Assembly (NCBI GenBank): GCA_052168355.1 | Contig: JBQLZQ010000023.1 | Span: forward strand, 1 to 64,000 | Reading direction: 5' to 3' | Origin: JBQLZQ01 sp052168355 | GTDB taxonomy: Bacteria; Pseudomonadota; Alphaproteobacteria; DSM-16000; Inquilinaceae | Length of the DNA stretch: 64,000 bases | Shown here: positions 24,743-33,391 of the stretch, piece by piece | How the letters are laid out: each line of letters opens with the position of its first letter | How positions within the stretch are numbered: position 1 is the first letter of the stretch | The notes under the pieces: model-generated | What the model was told of the DNA's origin: nothing | Seen by the model: the letters and a program-made list of their open reading frames with translations, nothing else | The model's database searches: none | Made by a program: the position numbers and the translations under genes

Positions 24743-27618
24743 GCGGCACCTCTGGCATCAGCAAGGGTTTGCGACAGAGACGACAAGAGAGCGTCGCGAT
24801 CCATCTTGGCGACATAGTCGGTGAAGCCGACCTTCCGGCCGCGATCCAGGTCGCGCGGCGTCGCGTGAGAGGACAGCGCCACGATCGGCGTGTTCTGCCA
24901 CTTGCCGCCGTTGCGGACGTGCTCGGCGAAGTCGAAACCGTTCATGCCCGGCATCTCGATATCGCTGACGATGATGTCGAAGCTTTCGCCGGCCTCGCAC
25001 AGGGCGAGAGCCTCGCTGGCGCTCTCGACCGTCGTGACCTCGTACCCGGCGACGCTGAGCAGCGGTGTCAGCATGTTGCGGAAGAACGGGCTGTCATCGA
25101 CCAGAAGAATACGGTTGGTCTGATCCTCGCCCAGCGCCTCGCTGTGCTTGCCGAACCAGTCCTTGTTGGCCAGGGTCAGGTAGTAGCCAGCATCGATGAC
25201 GTCGGTCGCCTGGCCGGCGATGATGGCGGTACCCAGCACCTGGCCGTCATCGCCGGCCAGCTCCACATCCATGCGCTGCTCGACGATGTCGACGATCTCG
25301 TCGACGATCAGGCCCATGGAGTGGTCGTTGTCGGTGAAGACCAGGACCGGCCGGCGCGTCTCGGTCTCGCGCGCCGCCTCGAGCGAGAACGACCGGTCAT
25401 AGGCCAGCAGGGGCATCAGCTTGCCGCGATACTGCACGACATGCTGGTTGTTCGACGACTCCACGGTATCGAGCGCGATGTCCTCCAGCCGCGCGATCAG
25501 CGCCAGCGGCACCGCCTTGGGGGCGCCGCCGCCGGCCCGGAAGACCAGCAGCGCCACGGGCTGGTCGCTGTCGGCGCCGCGACTGGCATCATCCGTCATG
25601 TCCGCCCCGTCGGCGACACTGATCTCACCGGTCGCCGAAGCGATGCCGTTGGGATCGAGGATCATGATGACGGCGCCGTCGCCCAGGATGGTGTTGCCCG
25701 AGAAGATATCGAGATGACGCATGATCGGCGACACCGGCTTGACCACGATCTCCTCGGTGTCGAACACGCGATCGACGATGATGCCGAAGATGTAGGTGCC
25801 GACCTGGGTGACGACGATGTAGGTATCGTCTTCGCGCACCGCGCCTACCGCGTTCCCGGCCTCGGCCTGCGCTTCGGTGTCGATCTCGACATCGGTCTTC
25901 GGCACGACCTTGCCGTCACCCGCCTCAAGCTTGAGCAACTTGGGCAGGCTGACCAGGGGCAGCAGCCGATCGCGCAGTCGCAGCACCGGCGTACCGTTGA
26001 GGAGTTCGACCGTGTGCTCGCTGTTGTTACCGGCCCGAACCAGTTCGATGACGCTGATCTGCGGCACCGCGAAACGCTCGCCGCCGGCTTCCACGATGAG
26101 GGCGGACACGATGGCCAGGGTCAGCGGGATCTTGATCATGAAGGTCGACCCGCGCCCTTCGATGGACTTGAGTTCGACTGTGCCGCCGATCTTTTCGATG
26201 TTTGTCTTGACCACATCCATGCCGACGCCACGACCCGAGACACTGGTGACCTTCTCGGCGGTGGAGAAGCCGGCCTTGAACACGAACTGCTGAATCTGCT
26301 GGTCCGACAGGCCTTCCAGTTCGCTTTCGGTTGCCAGCCCGTTGGCAACGGCCTTGGCCTTGATCTTGCCCAACGCCAGGCCACGACCGTCATCGGTTAT
26401 CTCGATAATGATGTGGCCGCCCTCGTGATAGGCGTTCAGCCGCACCGTTCCGGTTTCCGGCTTGCCGACCTTGATCCGATCAGCCCGCGGCTCGATCCCG
26501 TGGTCGGCGGAGTTACGCACCATATGGGTCAGCGGATCCTTGATCAGCTCCAGCACCTGGCGATCGAGCTCGGTATCGGCGCCCAGCATCTGGAGGTCGA
26601 TCTTCTTGTCGAGTTCCTGCGACAGGTCGCGGATCAGCCGGGGCAGCTTGGCCCAGGCGTTGCCGATCGGCTGCATCCGGGTCTTCATCACCCCTTCCTG
26701 CAACTCGGAGGTGACGTGGTTGAGACGCTGCAGCGGCGCGGTGAACTCACTGTCCTTGTTGCTGCGCATGATCTGCAGCAGCTGATTGCGGGTGAGCACC
26801 AGTTCCGAGACCATGGTCATCAGGTTTTCCAGAAGATCGACGTGAACGCGGATCGACTGGCTGGCAACGGCGGATTCCTTCGCCTCCACCTTTTCCGCCG
26901 GGGGAGCCGCCGCGGCCTTGGCCGCGGGCTGGCGGGCCGGCGCCTCGGCGACGGCTTCTACCGGGACCTCGGCAGGCGATTCGGCAGCACGCTCGGGTTC
27001 GGCGGTTGGCTCTTCGTCACTTTCGGCAACCGCGTCGGGGGCGGCCGCCGGCTCGGCGGCCATCTGGGCCTCGAGAGCGGCCGCCGACATCGGCGTGAAG
27101 CCGAATTCGTCTTCTTCCACGGCGATTTCTTCTTCCACGGCGACCTCTTCGACCGGCGCGGGATCCGGTTCCGCGACAGCCTCGACCGCCGGCGCCTCCG
27201 GCGTGGCCTCGACGGGGGCCGCGCTTGGCGTCGGCGCGGTCTCGCCGTCGGCCATGGCGTTCAACCGCCCGATGAGTTCGCTGTCCTCGCCCTCCGGCTC
27301 GGTTTCCGTTGCCTCCAAAGTGGCAACCAGTTCCTTGATTCGATCCAGCGCGGCGAGGATGAGCGAAACGGCTTCCGGCGTTACTTCCAGTTCGCCATCC
27401 CGGAATTTGCCGAGGATGTTTTCACCGGCATGGGCCACCGCCTCAAGCCGCGGCAGGCCCAAGAACCCGCACGTCCCCTTGATCGTATGGACCAGTCGGA
27501 AGATGTTCCCCAGAAGACTTGGATCGTTGGGGTTCTGTTCGAGCCTCACCAGCTCGACATCGAGAACCGCAAGGTTTTCCGAGGTTTCGGTCAGAAATTC
27601 GCTGAGCAGATCATCCAT
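24739..27618 (-). CDS. cheA: Hybrid chemotaxis histidine kinase CheA with receiver domain
   Basis: This 959-residue CheA phosphorylates CheY and CheB in response to receptor signals. Domains in order are a HPt domain with His44 (VHTIKGT), an acidic Ala/Glu/Pro-rich linker (about 125-265) without a clear P2 domain, a dimerisation and HATPase region (HMVRNSADHGIE N box, GRGVGMDVV G box), a CheW-like P5 domain, a second CheW-like domain (about 700-800), and a C-terminal receiver (about 835-955, Asp in IIVSDIEMPGMNG). The ATG at 27618 is chosen because CheA typically begins MDDLL; an ATG at 27636 is possible. Confidence 0.95.
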   Translation of the reverse strand: MDDLLSEFLTETSENLAVLDVELVRLEQNPNDPSLLGNIFRLVHTIKGTCGFLGLPRLEAVAHAGENILGKFRDGELEVTPEAVSLILAALDRIKELVATLEATETEPEGEDSELIGRLNAMADGETAPTPSAAPVEATPEAPAVEAVAEPDPAPVEEVAVEEEIAVEEDEFGFTPMSAAALEAQMAAEPAAAPDAVAESDEEPTAEPERAAESPAEVPVEAVAEAPARQPAAKAAAAPPAEKVEAKESAVASQSIRVHVDLLENLMTMVSELVLTRNQLLQIMRSNKDSEFTAPLQRLNHVTSELQEGVMKTRMQPIGNAWAKLPRLIRDLSQELDKKIDLQMLGADTELDRQVLELIKDPLTHMVRNSADHGIEPRADRIKVGKPETGTVRLNAYHEGGHIIIEITDDGRGLALGKIKAKAVANGLATESELEGLSDQQIQQFVFKAGFSTAEKVTSVSGRGVGMDVVKTNIEKIGGTVELKSIEGRGSTFMIKIPLTLAIVSALIVEAGGERFAVPQISVIELVRAGNNSEHTVELLNGTPVLRLRDRLLPLVSLPKLLKLEAGDGKVVPKTDVEIDTEAQAEAGNAVGAVREDDTYIVVTQVGTYIFGIIVDRVFDTEEIVVKPVSPIMRHLDIFSGNTILGDGAVIMILDPNGIASATGEISVADGADMTDDASRGADSDQPVALLVFRAGGGAPKAVPLALIARLEDIALDTVESSNNQHVVQYRGKLMPLLAYDRSFSLEAARETETRRPVLVFTDNDHSMGLIVDEIVDIVEQRMDVELAGDDGQVLGTAIIAGQATDVIDAGYYLTLANKDWFGKHSEALGEDQTNRILLVDDSPFFRNMLTPLLSVAGYEVTTVESASEALALCEAGESFDIIVSDIEMPGMNGFDFAEHVRNGGKWQNTPIVALSSHATPRDLDRGRKVGFTDYVAKMDRDALLSSLSQTLADARGAA

Positions 27619-27810
27619 AAGGTCTATCCATTCCAATCGAGCAATGTCGCGGATCGGTCGATGAATGGACCATCCGGGGCGCCTTCGCGCGCCACTCTCG
27701 CTTGATCCGAATGTGACCAGAACAGTTTAAAAACCGGTAAAGTTAAAATCGCACCTCCCTTTGGTTCCAAAGCGTTAGGAGCGGATACGAGATCCAGGCG
27801 GTCCCGATGG

Positions 27811-28449
27811 CTAGCGGGAAAAGGGCGGATTCAGGCGTAGAGTCAAGGCTCCGGGCACTTCCGTGGCGACCAGGCCAACCCCATAATAACGGGCAAACAT
27901 GCCGGTCACATAAGCCTGAACCTCCCGGGTGGTCAGGCTGTCCACGTCGCCCTGGCCGGCCAGGGCGCTGTTCTGCGCGTCGGACAGGCCCGCGCTGCGG
28001 CCCTCTGCCGTCACCGTCAGCTGTCGAGACGTGCCGGCCACCGCCACGCTGCCGCCGAAGGCCAGGGCTTCCTCGGCCGCCAGAAGAACGTTGAGCACCA
28101 CCTTGCCGGTACCGGCCGGCAGCGCCACCGGCTCGGCGGCGCTGTCCTCCCATCTCAGGGCGACCTTGCCGTCGGCGAAATAGTCGCGGGCCGTATTGCG
28201 GATATCCGGCAGGCCGAACTGTCCCCGCCCGCCGCCGGCCCCATAGGCGATCCGGAAGCATTGAAGACGCCGCGAGGCCTTGCGGGCACTTTCGCCGATC
28301 AGGGCCATGGCCTCGGTGATCATGTCCGGCCCCAGCTCCTGCATCAGCTCGACGCCGTTGTTGATGGCGCCGACCGGGCTCACCAAATCATGACACAGGC
28401 GCGACGACAGAAGTTCCAGGAGACGGACATCAAGGGTGGCGGCATTCAT
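27811..28449 (-). CDS. chpT: Histidine phosphotransferase ChpT
   Basis: ChpT relays phosphate from the CckA kinase to CtrA and CpdR in the cell-cycle pathway. The 212-residue protein begins with a dimeric helical-hairpin domain with the phosphorylatable His20 (SSRLCHDLVSPVGAINNG) and has a degenerate ATPase-like C-terminal domain that lacks the nucleotide boxes. The ATG at 28449 has an AGGAG site seven bases upstream, which decides the start. It lies upstream of cheA on the same strand with a 190-base gap. Confidence 0.9.
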   Translation of the reverse strand: MNAATLDVRLLELLSSRLCHDLVSPVGAINNGVELMQELGPDMITEAMALIGESARKASRRLQCFRIAYGAGGGRGQFGLPDIRNTARDYFADGKVALRWEDSAAEPVALPAGTGKVVLNVLLAAEEALAFGGSVAVAGTSRQLTVTAEGRSAGLSDAQNSALAGQGDVDSLTTREVQAYVTGMFARYYGVGLVATEVPGALTLRLNPPFSR

Positions 28450-28579
28450 GGCGGGCTCCTGGGAGGGACAAGACGTCGGATTGACGAACCGGGTCGCGAC
28501 GGACGTCCGGCCCACAATGATGCTTGTCGCAAGTCGTCGCGAAGCGCAACCTTGCCGTTCCTTGGGATTGCGATAGCTT

Positions 28580-28780
28580 ATGCTTTACACCTTCAGTCCG
28601 GGTGCCGTCGTGGCTCATCCGGACCACCCTGAATGGGGTTTGGGTCAGGTTCAGTCGGTGATCGGGGACCGCATTACCGTTAATTTCGTGCACCAGGGCA
28701 AAATGGTGATCAACGGCGCAGTCATAACCCTCGACCTTGTGGCGGGCCCTGGGGCGTCCCCTTCGGACGACGCGATCTGA
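28580..28780 (+). CDS. DUF3553 domain protein
   Basis: This 66-residue protein spans one small beta-barrel-like DUF3553 domain: GAVVAHPDHPEWGLGQVQSV, then DRITVNFVHQGKMVI. The fold resembles the C-terminal domain found on UvrD/RecQ-like helicases and CarD-type modules (GxxVxHPxxGxGxV), but a free-standing function is not known. It is divergent from chpT and is followed within a few bases by the ankyrin lipoprotein gene. Confidence 0.75.
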   Translation: MLYTFSPGAVVAHPDHPEWGLGQVQSVIGDRITVNFVHQGKMVINGAVITLDLVAGPGASPSDDAI

Positions 28781-28807
28781 ATCATGGACCTTTGCCGGGG
28801 TGGTTCG

Positions 28808-29731
28808 ATGACGGGAGGGGCGTTGGGCCGGGTTGGCCAGGGCCTTTTGCGGGCCGCCGGCGCGTTGCCGTTGGGTTTGGGCCTTGTCGCGACGATGCTC
28901 ACCGTGGCCTGCAGCGGCCCATCCGGCGGCGCCGGGCAACCGGTGACGCCCATCGTCGAACTTTCCAACCGGATCCTGCTCGACGCCGCCCGGCAGGGAC
29001 GCGCCGAAGTGGTCCAGTTCGCCCTCGACCGCGGCGCCGCCTTGGAAGCCCGCGAGGCGGGCCAGGGGCGTACCGCCCTGGCCCTGGCCGCCGAAGGCGA
29101 TCATATCGACACCATGGCTCTGTTGCTGGCCAGGGGCGCCGATCCCGGCGCGCGGTCCGCGAACGATTGGACGCCCCTCTTCCACGCCGCAGCCCATGAC
29201 CGGGCCGCGGCCGCCCGCCTCCTGTTGGCCGCCGGGGCCGAGATCGATGAATCCGACCGGCAATACGGCTATACGCCGGTGATGGTGGCGGCGCTTCTGG
29301 GCCATGTCGACACCATGACCGTCCTGCTGAACCTCGGCGCCGACCTTGAGGAACAGGACCGCCAGCAGGGCGAAACCCTCTTGAGCCTGGCCGCGAGCGG
29401 TCCGTCCGACAAGGCCGTCCTCGCCGTCGCCGAGCTTCTGGTCCGCGGGCTGGACATCGACGGGCGCCGTCGAGACGGCGCAACCCCGCTGATGGCGGCC
29501 GTGGATGCCGGCAACGATCGGGTCGTCCGACTTCTTCTAGACGAAGGGGCGGCCGTCGACGCCGTGGCCGACGATGGGACGACCGCGCTGACGAGGGCGG
29601 CCGGACGGGGAGACCCGAATACGGTCCACCGGTTGCTTCAGGCGGGCGCGCGCCCTACCGAAGCGGCCCGCGGAGCCGCTCTTGGCGGCGGCCACAGTGC
29701 CGTTGCCCGCATTCTGGCCGAAGCGATGTGA
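28808..29731 (+). CDS. Ankyrin-repeat lipoprotein
   Basis: From the ATG at 28808 this is a 307-residue protein with a membrane-spanning signal segment ending in LTVAC, a plausible though non-ideal lipobox, so it is probably a lipoprotein. The rest is about eight ankyrin repeats of 33 residues (repeated A-x-G-x-T-A/P-L-x-x-A and LLLARGAD-type helices), a protein-binding scaffold. An ATG at 28784 is in frame, but GGGGTGG before 28808 is the better ribosome site. Partners are unknown; the neighbouring DUF3553 gene may be co-transcribed. Confidence 0.8.
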   Translation: MTGGALGRVGQGLLRAAGALPLGLGLVATMLTVACSGPSGGAGQPVTPIVELSNRILLDAARQGRAEVVQFALDRGAALEAREAGQGRTALALAAEGDHIDTMALLLARGADPGARSANDWTPLFHAAAHDRAAAARLLLAAGAEIDESDRQYGYTPVMVAALLGHVDTMTVLLNLGADLEEQDRQQGETLLSLAASGPSDKAVLAVAELLVRGLDIDGRRRDGATPLMAAVDAGNDRVVRLLLDEGAAVDAVADDGTTALTRAAGRGDPNTVHRLLQAGARPTEAARGAALGGGHSAVARILAEAM

Positions 29732-29920
29732 AGGGTCTTGCGGACCCCGCATATCGACGATGGCGTTTATACCCGTTCTTTGATATGCGAAACGCAAGGC
29801 GATCCATGGATATCTGCCGGGTCGGCCGGGCAAACGACCACGTCTTTAACATAGGATGCTAAGCAGCACGGTCGACCGGATTAGGATGCGCGTCCTTTAT
29901 CCCAATGTCATTGTCAAAAA

Positions 29921-31666
29921 ATGTCCAGTTTTTCGGCAGAACCGGAGGTCATTCAAACCTCCATCAGGAAGAGAGTTGTCACCACTCTTGATCGGGTTCT
30001 AGAGGGGCCGCGCCTCGTCTATACGATCGGCGTCATGGCCGTGATCATCACGGTTATTCTGTTTTTGGCCTTCGCCAGGCGTGACTATGAACAAACCCGC
30101 GCCGGTGTCGTCTTTCAGGGGCAGAACTTGGCTCGGCTGCTGAGCGAGCATACCGCCAGCCTTTTCAATTCCAGCGATCTGGTTCTCCGCAGTGCGATGC
30201 GCCTGGCCCAGTCCGAGGCCGCCGGGGGGTCCGTCACGCCGACCTACCAGACCCATCGCGCGCTGGTGGGCTTGGCCGAGACGGCCCAGCATGTCGGCGA
30301 TATCTGGATCGGCAATGCCGACGGTGACGCCATCGTCACCTCGGCGGCCTACCCCGCCCCTGGATTGAGCGCTGTCGGCCGATCCTATTTCGAAGCGCAA
30401 AGAACCGAGGATGTCGGTCTATACATCGCCTCCCTACCCTCGTCCCAGTTCGACCAACGATCTTGGATCGTCATGTCCAGGCGCCTGCCCTCGGCGGATG
30501 GTACATTCGAAGGCTTTGCCACGGTTACGGTGTCGCCCCACACCCTCTATTCCTTCTTCGGCAACCTCGACGTCGCCGACGGTACCGTCATCAATCTGTT
30601 TACCGCGGATCAGGACGTTCTGGTACGGCGCGATGCAAGCACCGACACCATAACCCTCGGCGCCAAAATAGGCGATGCGTTCGCCTTTGCCGAAGGAGGC
30701 GCGCCACCGTCCGAAGTGACCACTGTCTCGTCCGACGGTGTGGAACGATTGTATCTTGTCGATCGCGTGGGCACCCGCGACGTTTTCGTCAGTGTCGGCA
30801 TACCGACCCAGTCGATCCAGACGACCGTGGTCGACCGCCTGGCCTATCTGGCGGTCTATGGCGCCGCCGCCCTGTTCGCGATTCTGGCGTTGTGTTCGAT
30901 CGCTTTGGGACGGGCCCGACAAGCCGACGCCGCACGCAAGGCCCTCAAAACAGCCAATGCCACGTTGGAGGAGCGCGTGGCCGACCGGACCGCCAGTCTG
31001 GAGATCACCAATGCCCGCCTCCAAGAGGCCCTGGGGGCCAAAAACGCGATGCTGGGCGAGGTCAATCATCGGGTGAAGAACAGCCTTCAACTCATTTCGA
31101 GCCTGCTCAATATGCAGGCTCACACCGTCAACGATCCGAAAGTCCAGGAACATCTGACCGAAGCCCACCACCGCGTCCTGACGATCGCCCGGGTTCACGA
31201 GCGCCTGTATCAGACCGACAACGTCGACTCGGTGGAATTCGGACAGTATTTGAGAGATCTTTGCGCCGCGCTCGCCAACTCGCTGACCTCCGACGCGCGC
31301 TACTGCGATATCGCGGTCGAGGCCGACACCGTCCAGTTGGCGACGGACCGCGTGATCCCCGCGGCGTTGATCGTCAACGAACTGCTGACCAACGGTTTCA
31401 AGTATTCAGGCATCGGCGGAACGGCCACGCATCTGGCCGTTACGTCCAAGCTTGTCGATAACGGCCAGACCCTGCAGGTGTCCGTTGTGGACGACGGCCC
31501 CGGCCTTCCGCCCGACTTCGCCCTTGACGGCACCAGCCGAGGGGGATTTGGAAGCCGAATGATGCCGGCGTTGGCTCGTCAGCTTCACGGCGAACTCCAG
31601 GTCATCCGGCACGGCGGCTCGGATGGCGGCAGCGAGATCGCCCTGATCCTTCCCGTCAAGGCCTGA
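29921..31666 (+). CDS. HisKA_2 sensor histidine kinase (PhyK-like)
   Basis: This 581-residue membrane kinase has TM1 at about 32-50, a periplasmic Cache-type sensing domain (about 50-295), TM2 at about 305-328 and a short coiled coil. The HisKA_2 phosphoacceptor box is EVNHRVKNSLQLISSLLNMQ, with His383. The HATPase domain follows (NELLTNGFKYS N box; DDGPGLP). HisKA_2/HWE kinases are those that phosphorylate PhyR in the general stress response. Its position 0.5 kb from phyR and nepR supports that role, which is inference. Confidence 0.88.
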   Translation: MSSFSAEPEVIQTSIRKRVVTTLDRVLEGPRLVYTIGVMAVIITVILFLAFARRDYEQTRAGVVFQGQNLARLLSEHTASLFNSSDLVLRSAMRLAQSEAAGGSVTPTYQTHRALVGLAETAQHVGDIWIGNADGDAIVTSAAYPAPGLSAVGRSYFEAQRTEDVGLYIASLPSSQFDQRSWIVMSRRLPSADGTFEGFATVTVSPHTLYSFFGNLDVADGTVINLFTADQDVLVRRDASTDTITLGAKIGDAFAFAEGGAPPSEVTTVSSDGVERLYLVDRVGTRDVFVSVGIPTQSIQTTVVDRLAYLAVYGAAALFAILALCSIALGRARQADAARKALKTANATLEERVADRTASLEITNARLQEALGAKNAMLGEVNHRVKNSLQLISSLLNMQAHTVNDPKVQEHLTEAHHRVLTIARVHERLYQTDNVDSVEFGQYLRDLCAALANSLTSDARYCDIAVEADTVQLATDRVIPAALIVNELLTNGFKYSGIGGTATHLAVTSKLVDNGQTLQVSVVDDGPGLPPDFALDGTSRGGFGSRMMPALARQLHGELQVIRHGGSDGGSEIALILPVKA

Positions 31667-31736
31667 CGGTCATGCCGCTCCAAGCCGCCACCGTCACGCC
31701 GGAACGCTCGTCAACGCGATCCGGTGCAAAACGGCG

Positions 31737-31976
31737 TTAATCCCAGGCCGGGTCGCCCAGATTGACATCGTCCTCGTCGGTCAGAGCCCCCGCGCCGGCG
31801 CCGATGGCCCCGCCCAAGACAGCACCTCCAACAACACTGCCACCCGTCAAGGCGCCCGCGGCCGCGCCGACACCGGCTCCGATGCCGCCGCCACTCAAGG
31901 CGCGGTCGGACGTCGAACTGCCGCACGCGGCGAGCAGAAACACCGCAAGGGTCAAGGGGACAATCCGGACAATCAT
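31737..31976 (-). CDS. Glycine-zipper lipoprotein
   Basis: This 79-residue protein has a signal sequence with lipobox LLAAC (Cys at about 18) and a glycine-zipper stretch of alternating GxGxGxG and Ala (about 30-65) as in Gly-zipper OmpA-like/Rick-17kDa-type lipoproteins. Such proteins insert in or stabilise the outer membrane. A GGAAC-N17-CGTT promoter lies upstream, so it is a likely member of the EcfG stress regulon. Confidence 0.8.
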   Translation of the reverse strand: MIVRIVPLTLAVFLLAACGSSTSDRALSGGGIGAGVGAAAGALTGGSVVGGAVLGGAIGAGAGALTDEDDVNLGDPAWD

Positions 31977-32026
31977 CGTTTCTCTCCTCCGCTAGGGCCC
32001 TGGATCGGGCATGTCTCGAAGGTAGA

Positions 32027-32052
32027 AACGCTTTGGGTCCGATCTTGGTTCC
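32027..32052 (-). promoter_or_regulatory. EcfG-type promoter of the glycine-zipper lipoprotein
   Basis: On the minus strand GGAAC (32052-32048) and CGTT (32030-32027) are separated by 17 bases, matching the general-stress-response consensus GGAAC-N16/17-CGTT. The start codon is about 50 bases downstream. Confidence 0.75.
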
Positions 32053-32094
32053 GCCCGGGGCGAAGATGTGACAATTGCAAGGTTCTCAAAGACC

Positions 32095-32126
32095 GTCTTG
32101 AAACAGACCACGTGCTGTTTCAAGAC
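32095..32126 (-). terminator. Hairpin following phyR
   Basis: A perfect 12-bp stem, GTCTTGAAACAG (32095-32106) with CTGTTTCAAGAC (32115-32126), has an eight-base loop and starts seven bases past the phyR stop. The minus strand continues GGTCTTTGAG, so there is only a short T run. It is a probable terminator or 3' stabilising element. Confidence 0.6.
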
Positions 32127-32132
32127 GCGTTC

Positions 32133-32933
32133 TCAGACCACTGTTTCGGGCATCGTTTCGATCGACAACGCCTGTCCGATGGCCGTTCTCAAGGTCTCCG
32201 GCTCGAACGGCTTGGTCACCACATAGGTCGGTTCCAGCCCCTCGCCCGTCAACAAGCGTTGGGGGTAGCCGGTGACAAAGATCACCGGGACCTCGATCGA
32301 CTTCAGAATATCCTTTACGGTGTCGACGCCGTCGTCGCCATCCTCGAGTTGGATGTCCGCCAGCACCAGGTCCGGCTTGGTCCCCAACGCCAGGGCCAAA
32401 GCCTCGGCATGACGGGACGCGGTTCCCACCACCCGATGACCAATTTCCGTCACGATGTCGGCGATGTTCATGGCGATGATGGCATCATCTTCGATGATCA
32501 TCACATCGGCCACGGTCTGGCGTCGTATTTCGGCCCGCGCCTGATCCACCAGAACCCGAACCTCTTCGGGACTCACGCTCAAGATCTCACCCGCCTGGGC
32601 CATGCTGAACCGTTCCAGCGCCACCAGCAGAATGGCCTGACGCGAACGCGAGGGTAACCGCGTCACGCTTTTGCGCAACGCCTCCGCTCCCCGCTGTTCG
32701 GCGTCTTCATCGTCTTTCGTGACGATGTCCATCACATTCCATACGGCGTGAAAGGTCTTGAACAACTGGACCCTTACATCGCCGTTGTTGTTGATCCGCG
32801 ACGGCTCCGCCAGGAGGGTTTCCAGACATATGCGCACATATTGATCGCCTCGGGTCTGTGATCCTGTCAAGGCACGCGCGTATCGCCTCAGATAGGGGAC
32901 ATGGGACACCAAGTCTTCTGTGGATACGGTCAT
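32133..32933 (-). CDS. phyR: General stress response regulator PhyR
   Basis: PhyR is an anti-anti-sigma factor: its sigma-like N-terminal domain, when exposed by phosphorylation of the receiver, sequesters NepR and frees EcfG. The 266-residue protein has a sigma-like part (about 5-135, TRLPSRSRQAILLVALERFSMAQ as the region 4-like segment) and a C-terminal receiver with Glu148/Asp149/Asp150 and phospho-acceptor Asp193 (VLADIQLEDG). The ATG at 32933 is preferred over 32945. It follows nepR (33.0 kb) on the same strand after an 81-base gap. Confidence 0.95.
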   Translation of the reverse strand: MTVSTEDLVSHVPYLRRYARALTGSQTRGDQYVRICLETLLAEPSRINNNGDVRVQLFKTFHAVWNVMDIVTKDDEDAEQRGAEALRKSVTRLPSRSRQAILLVALERFSMAQAGEILSVSPEEVRVLVDQARAEIRRQTVADVMIIEDDAIIAMNIADIVTEIGHRVVGTASRHAEALALALGTKPDLVLADIQLEDGDDGVDTVKDILKSIEVPVIFVTGYPQRLLTGEGLEPTYVVTKPFEPETLRTAIGQALSIETMPETVV

Positions 32934-33014
32934 TGAGCGGTCCATCCTGCCGGTCGCCGAGACGGTTTCCAGCCCAGGGGTTGAGCCAACCTTATTAGAC
33001 AGGTTCTAACAGGA

Positions 33015-33212
33015 CTACTCGTCGTCCGCAACGTCGCCATCCGAATCGGTGACGGGATCTAGGTTCTGGGCCCTAATCCGCAGCGCGGCCGCCAGGGCTT
33101 CAAGATCGAGGGGCAGAGGCTCCTGGACCACCTTGTCGTAGGCGGCGCGTAGACGGTCATCGATCGCATCTTTTCCCTCGGGCAGTCCTGCCTTCGTCGA
33201 TCGAGCCGTCAT
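33015..33212 (-). CDS. nepR: Anti-sigma factor NepR (copy 1)
   Basis: NepR binds and inhibits EcfG until phosphorylated PhyR displaces it. The 65-residue protein has the NepR core IDDRLRAAYDKVVQEPLPLDLEALAAAL (first block LRAAYDKVVQEPLP) with a short disordered N terminus and an acidic C-terminal tail. It heads the minus-strand nepR-phyR pair and diverges from the Crp/Fnr gene. A second nepR is at 35.9 kb. Confidence 0.9.
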   Translation of the reverse strand: MTARSTKAGLPEGKDAIDDRLRAAYDKVVQEPLPLDLEALAAALRIRAQNLDPVTDSDGDVADDE

Positions 33213-33254
33213 AACACGATCTCCACTTGGTCACATGATTGAACACCACGTAAA

Positions 33255-33281
33255 GGAACCCCGAGGTCAGCCCAAGGTTCC
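33255..33281. promoter_or_regulatory. Symmetric GGAACC-N15-GGTTCC element
   Basis: An inverted repeat GGAACC (33255-33260) and GGTTCC (33276-33281) has 15 bases between. On each strand it reads as GGAAC-N16-GGTT, one base off the EcfG promoter. For nepR the start codon is about 45 bases downstream; for the Crp/Fnr gene about 110. It could be a two-way promoter or the target of a dimeric regulator. Confidence 0.4.
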
Positions 33282-33391
33282 GATTGGTTCTGCCCGATCG
33301 GTAAATGCCGTATTCCCAAGCCGCATTTATCGTTAATACTAGTTGGGAACTGTCGTGCGCGTTGGCGTAGATCGCGCGACAGGATCTCAAA

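Noticed and set aside
24769..27705. A 978-codon open frame on the plus strand
   Set aside because: It is the shadow of cheA, with the same compositional signature and no recognisable domain.
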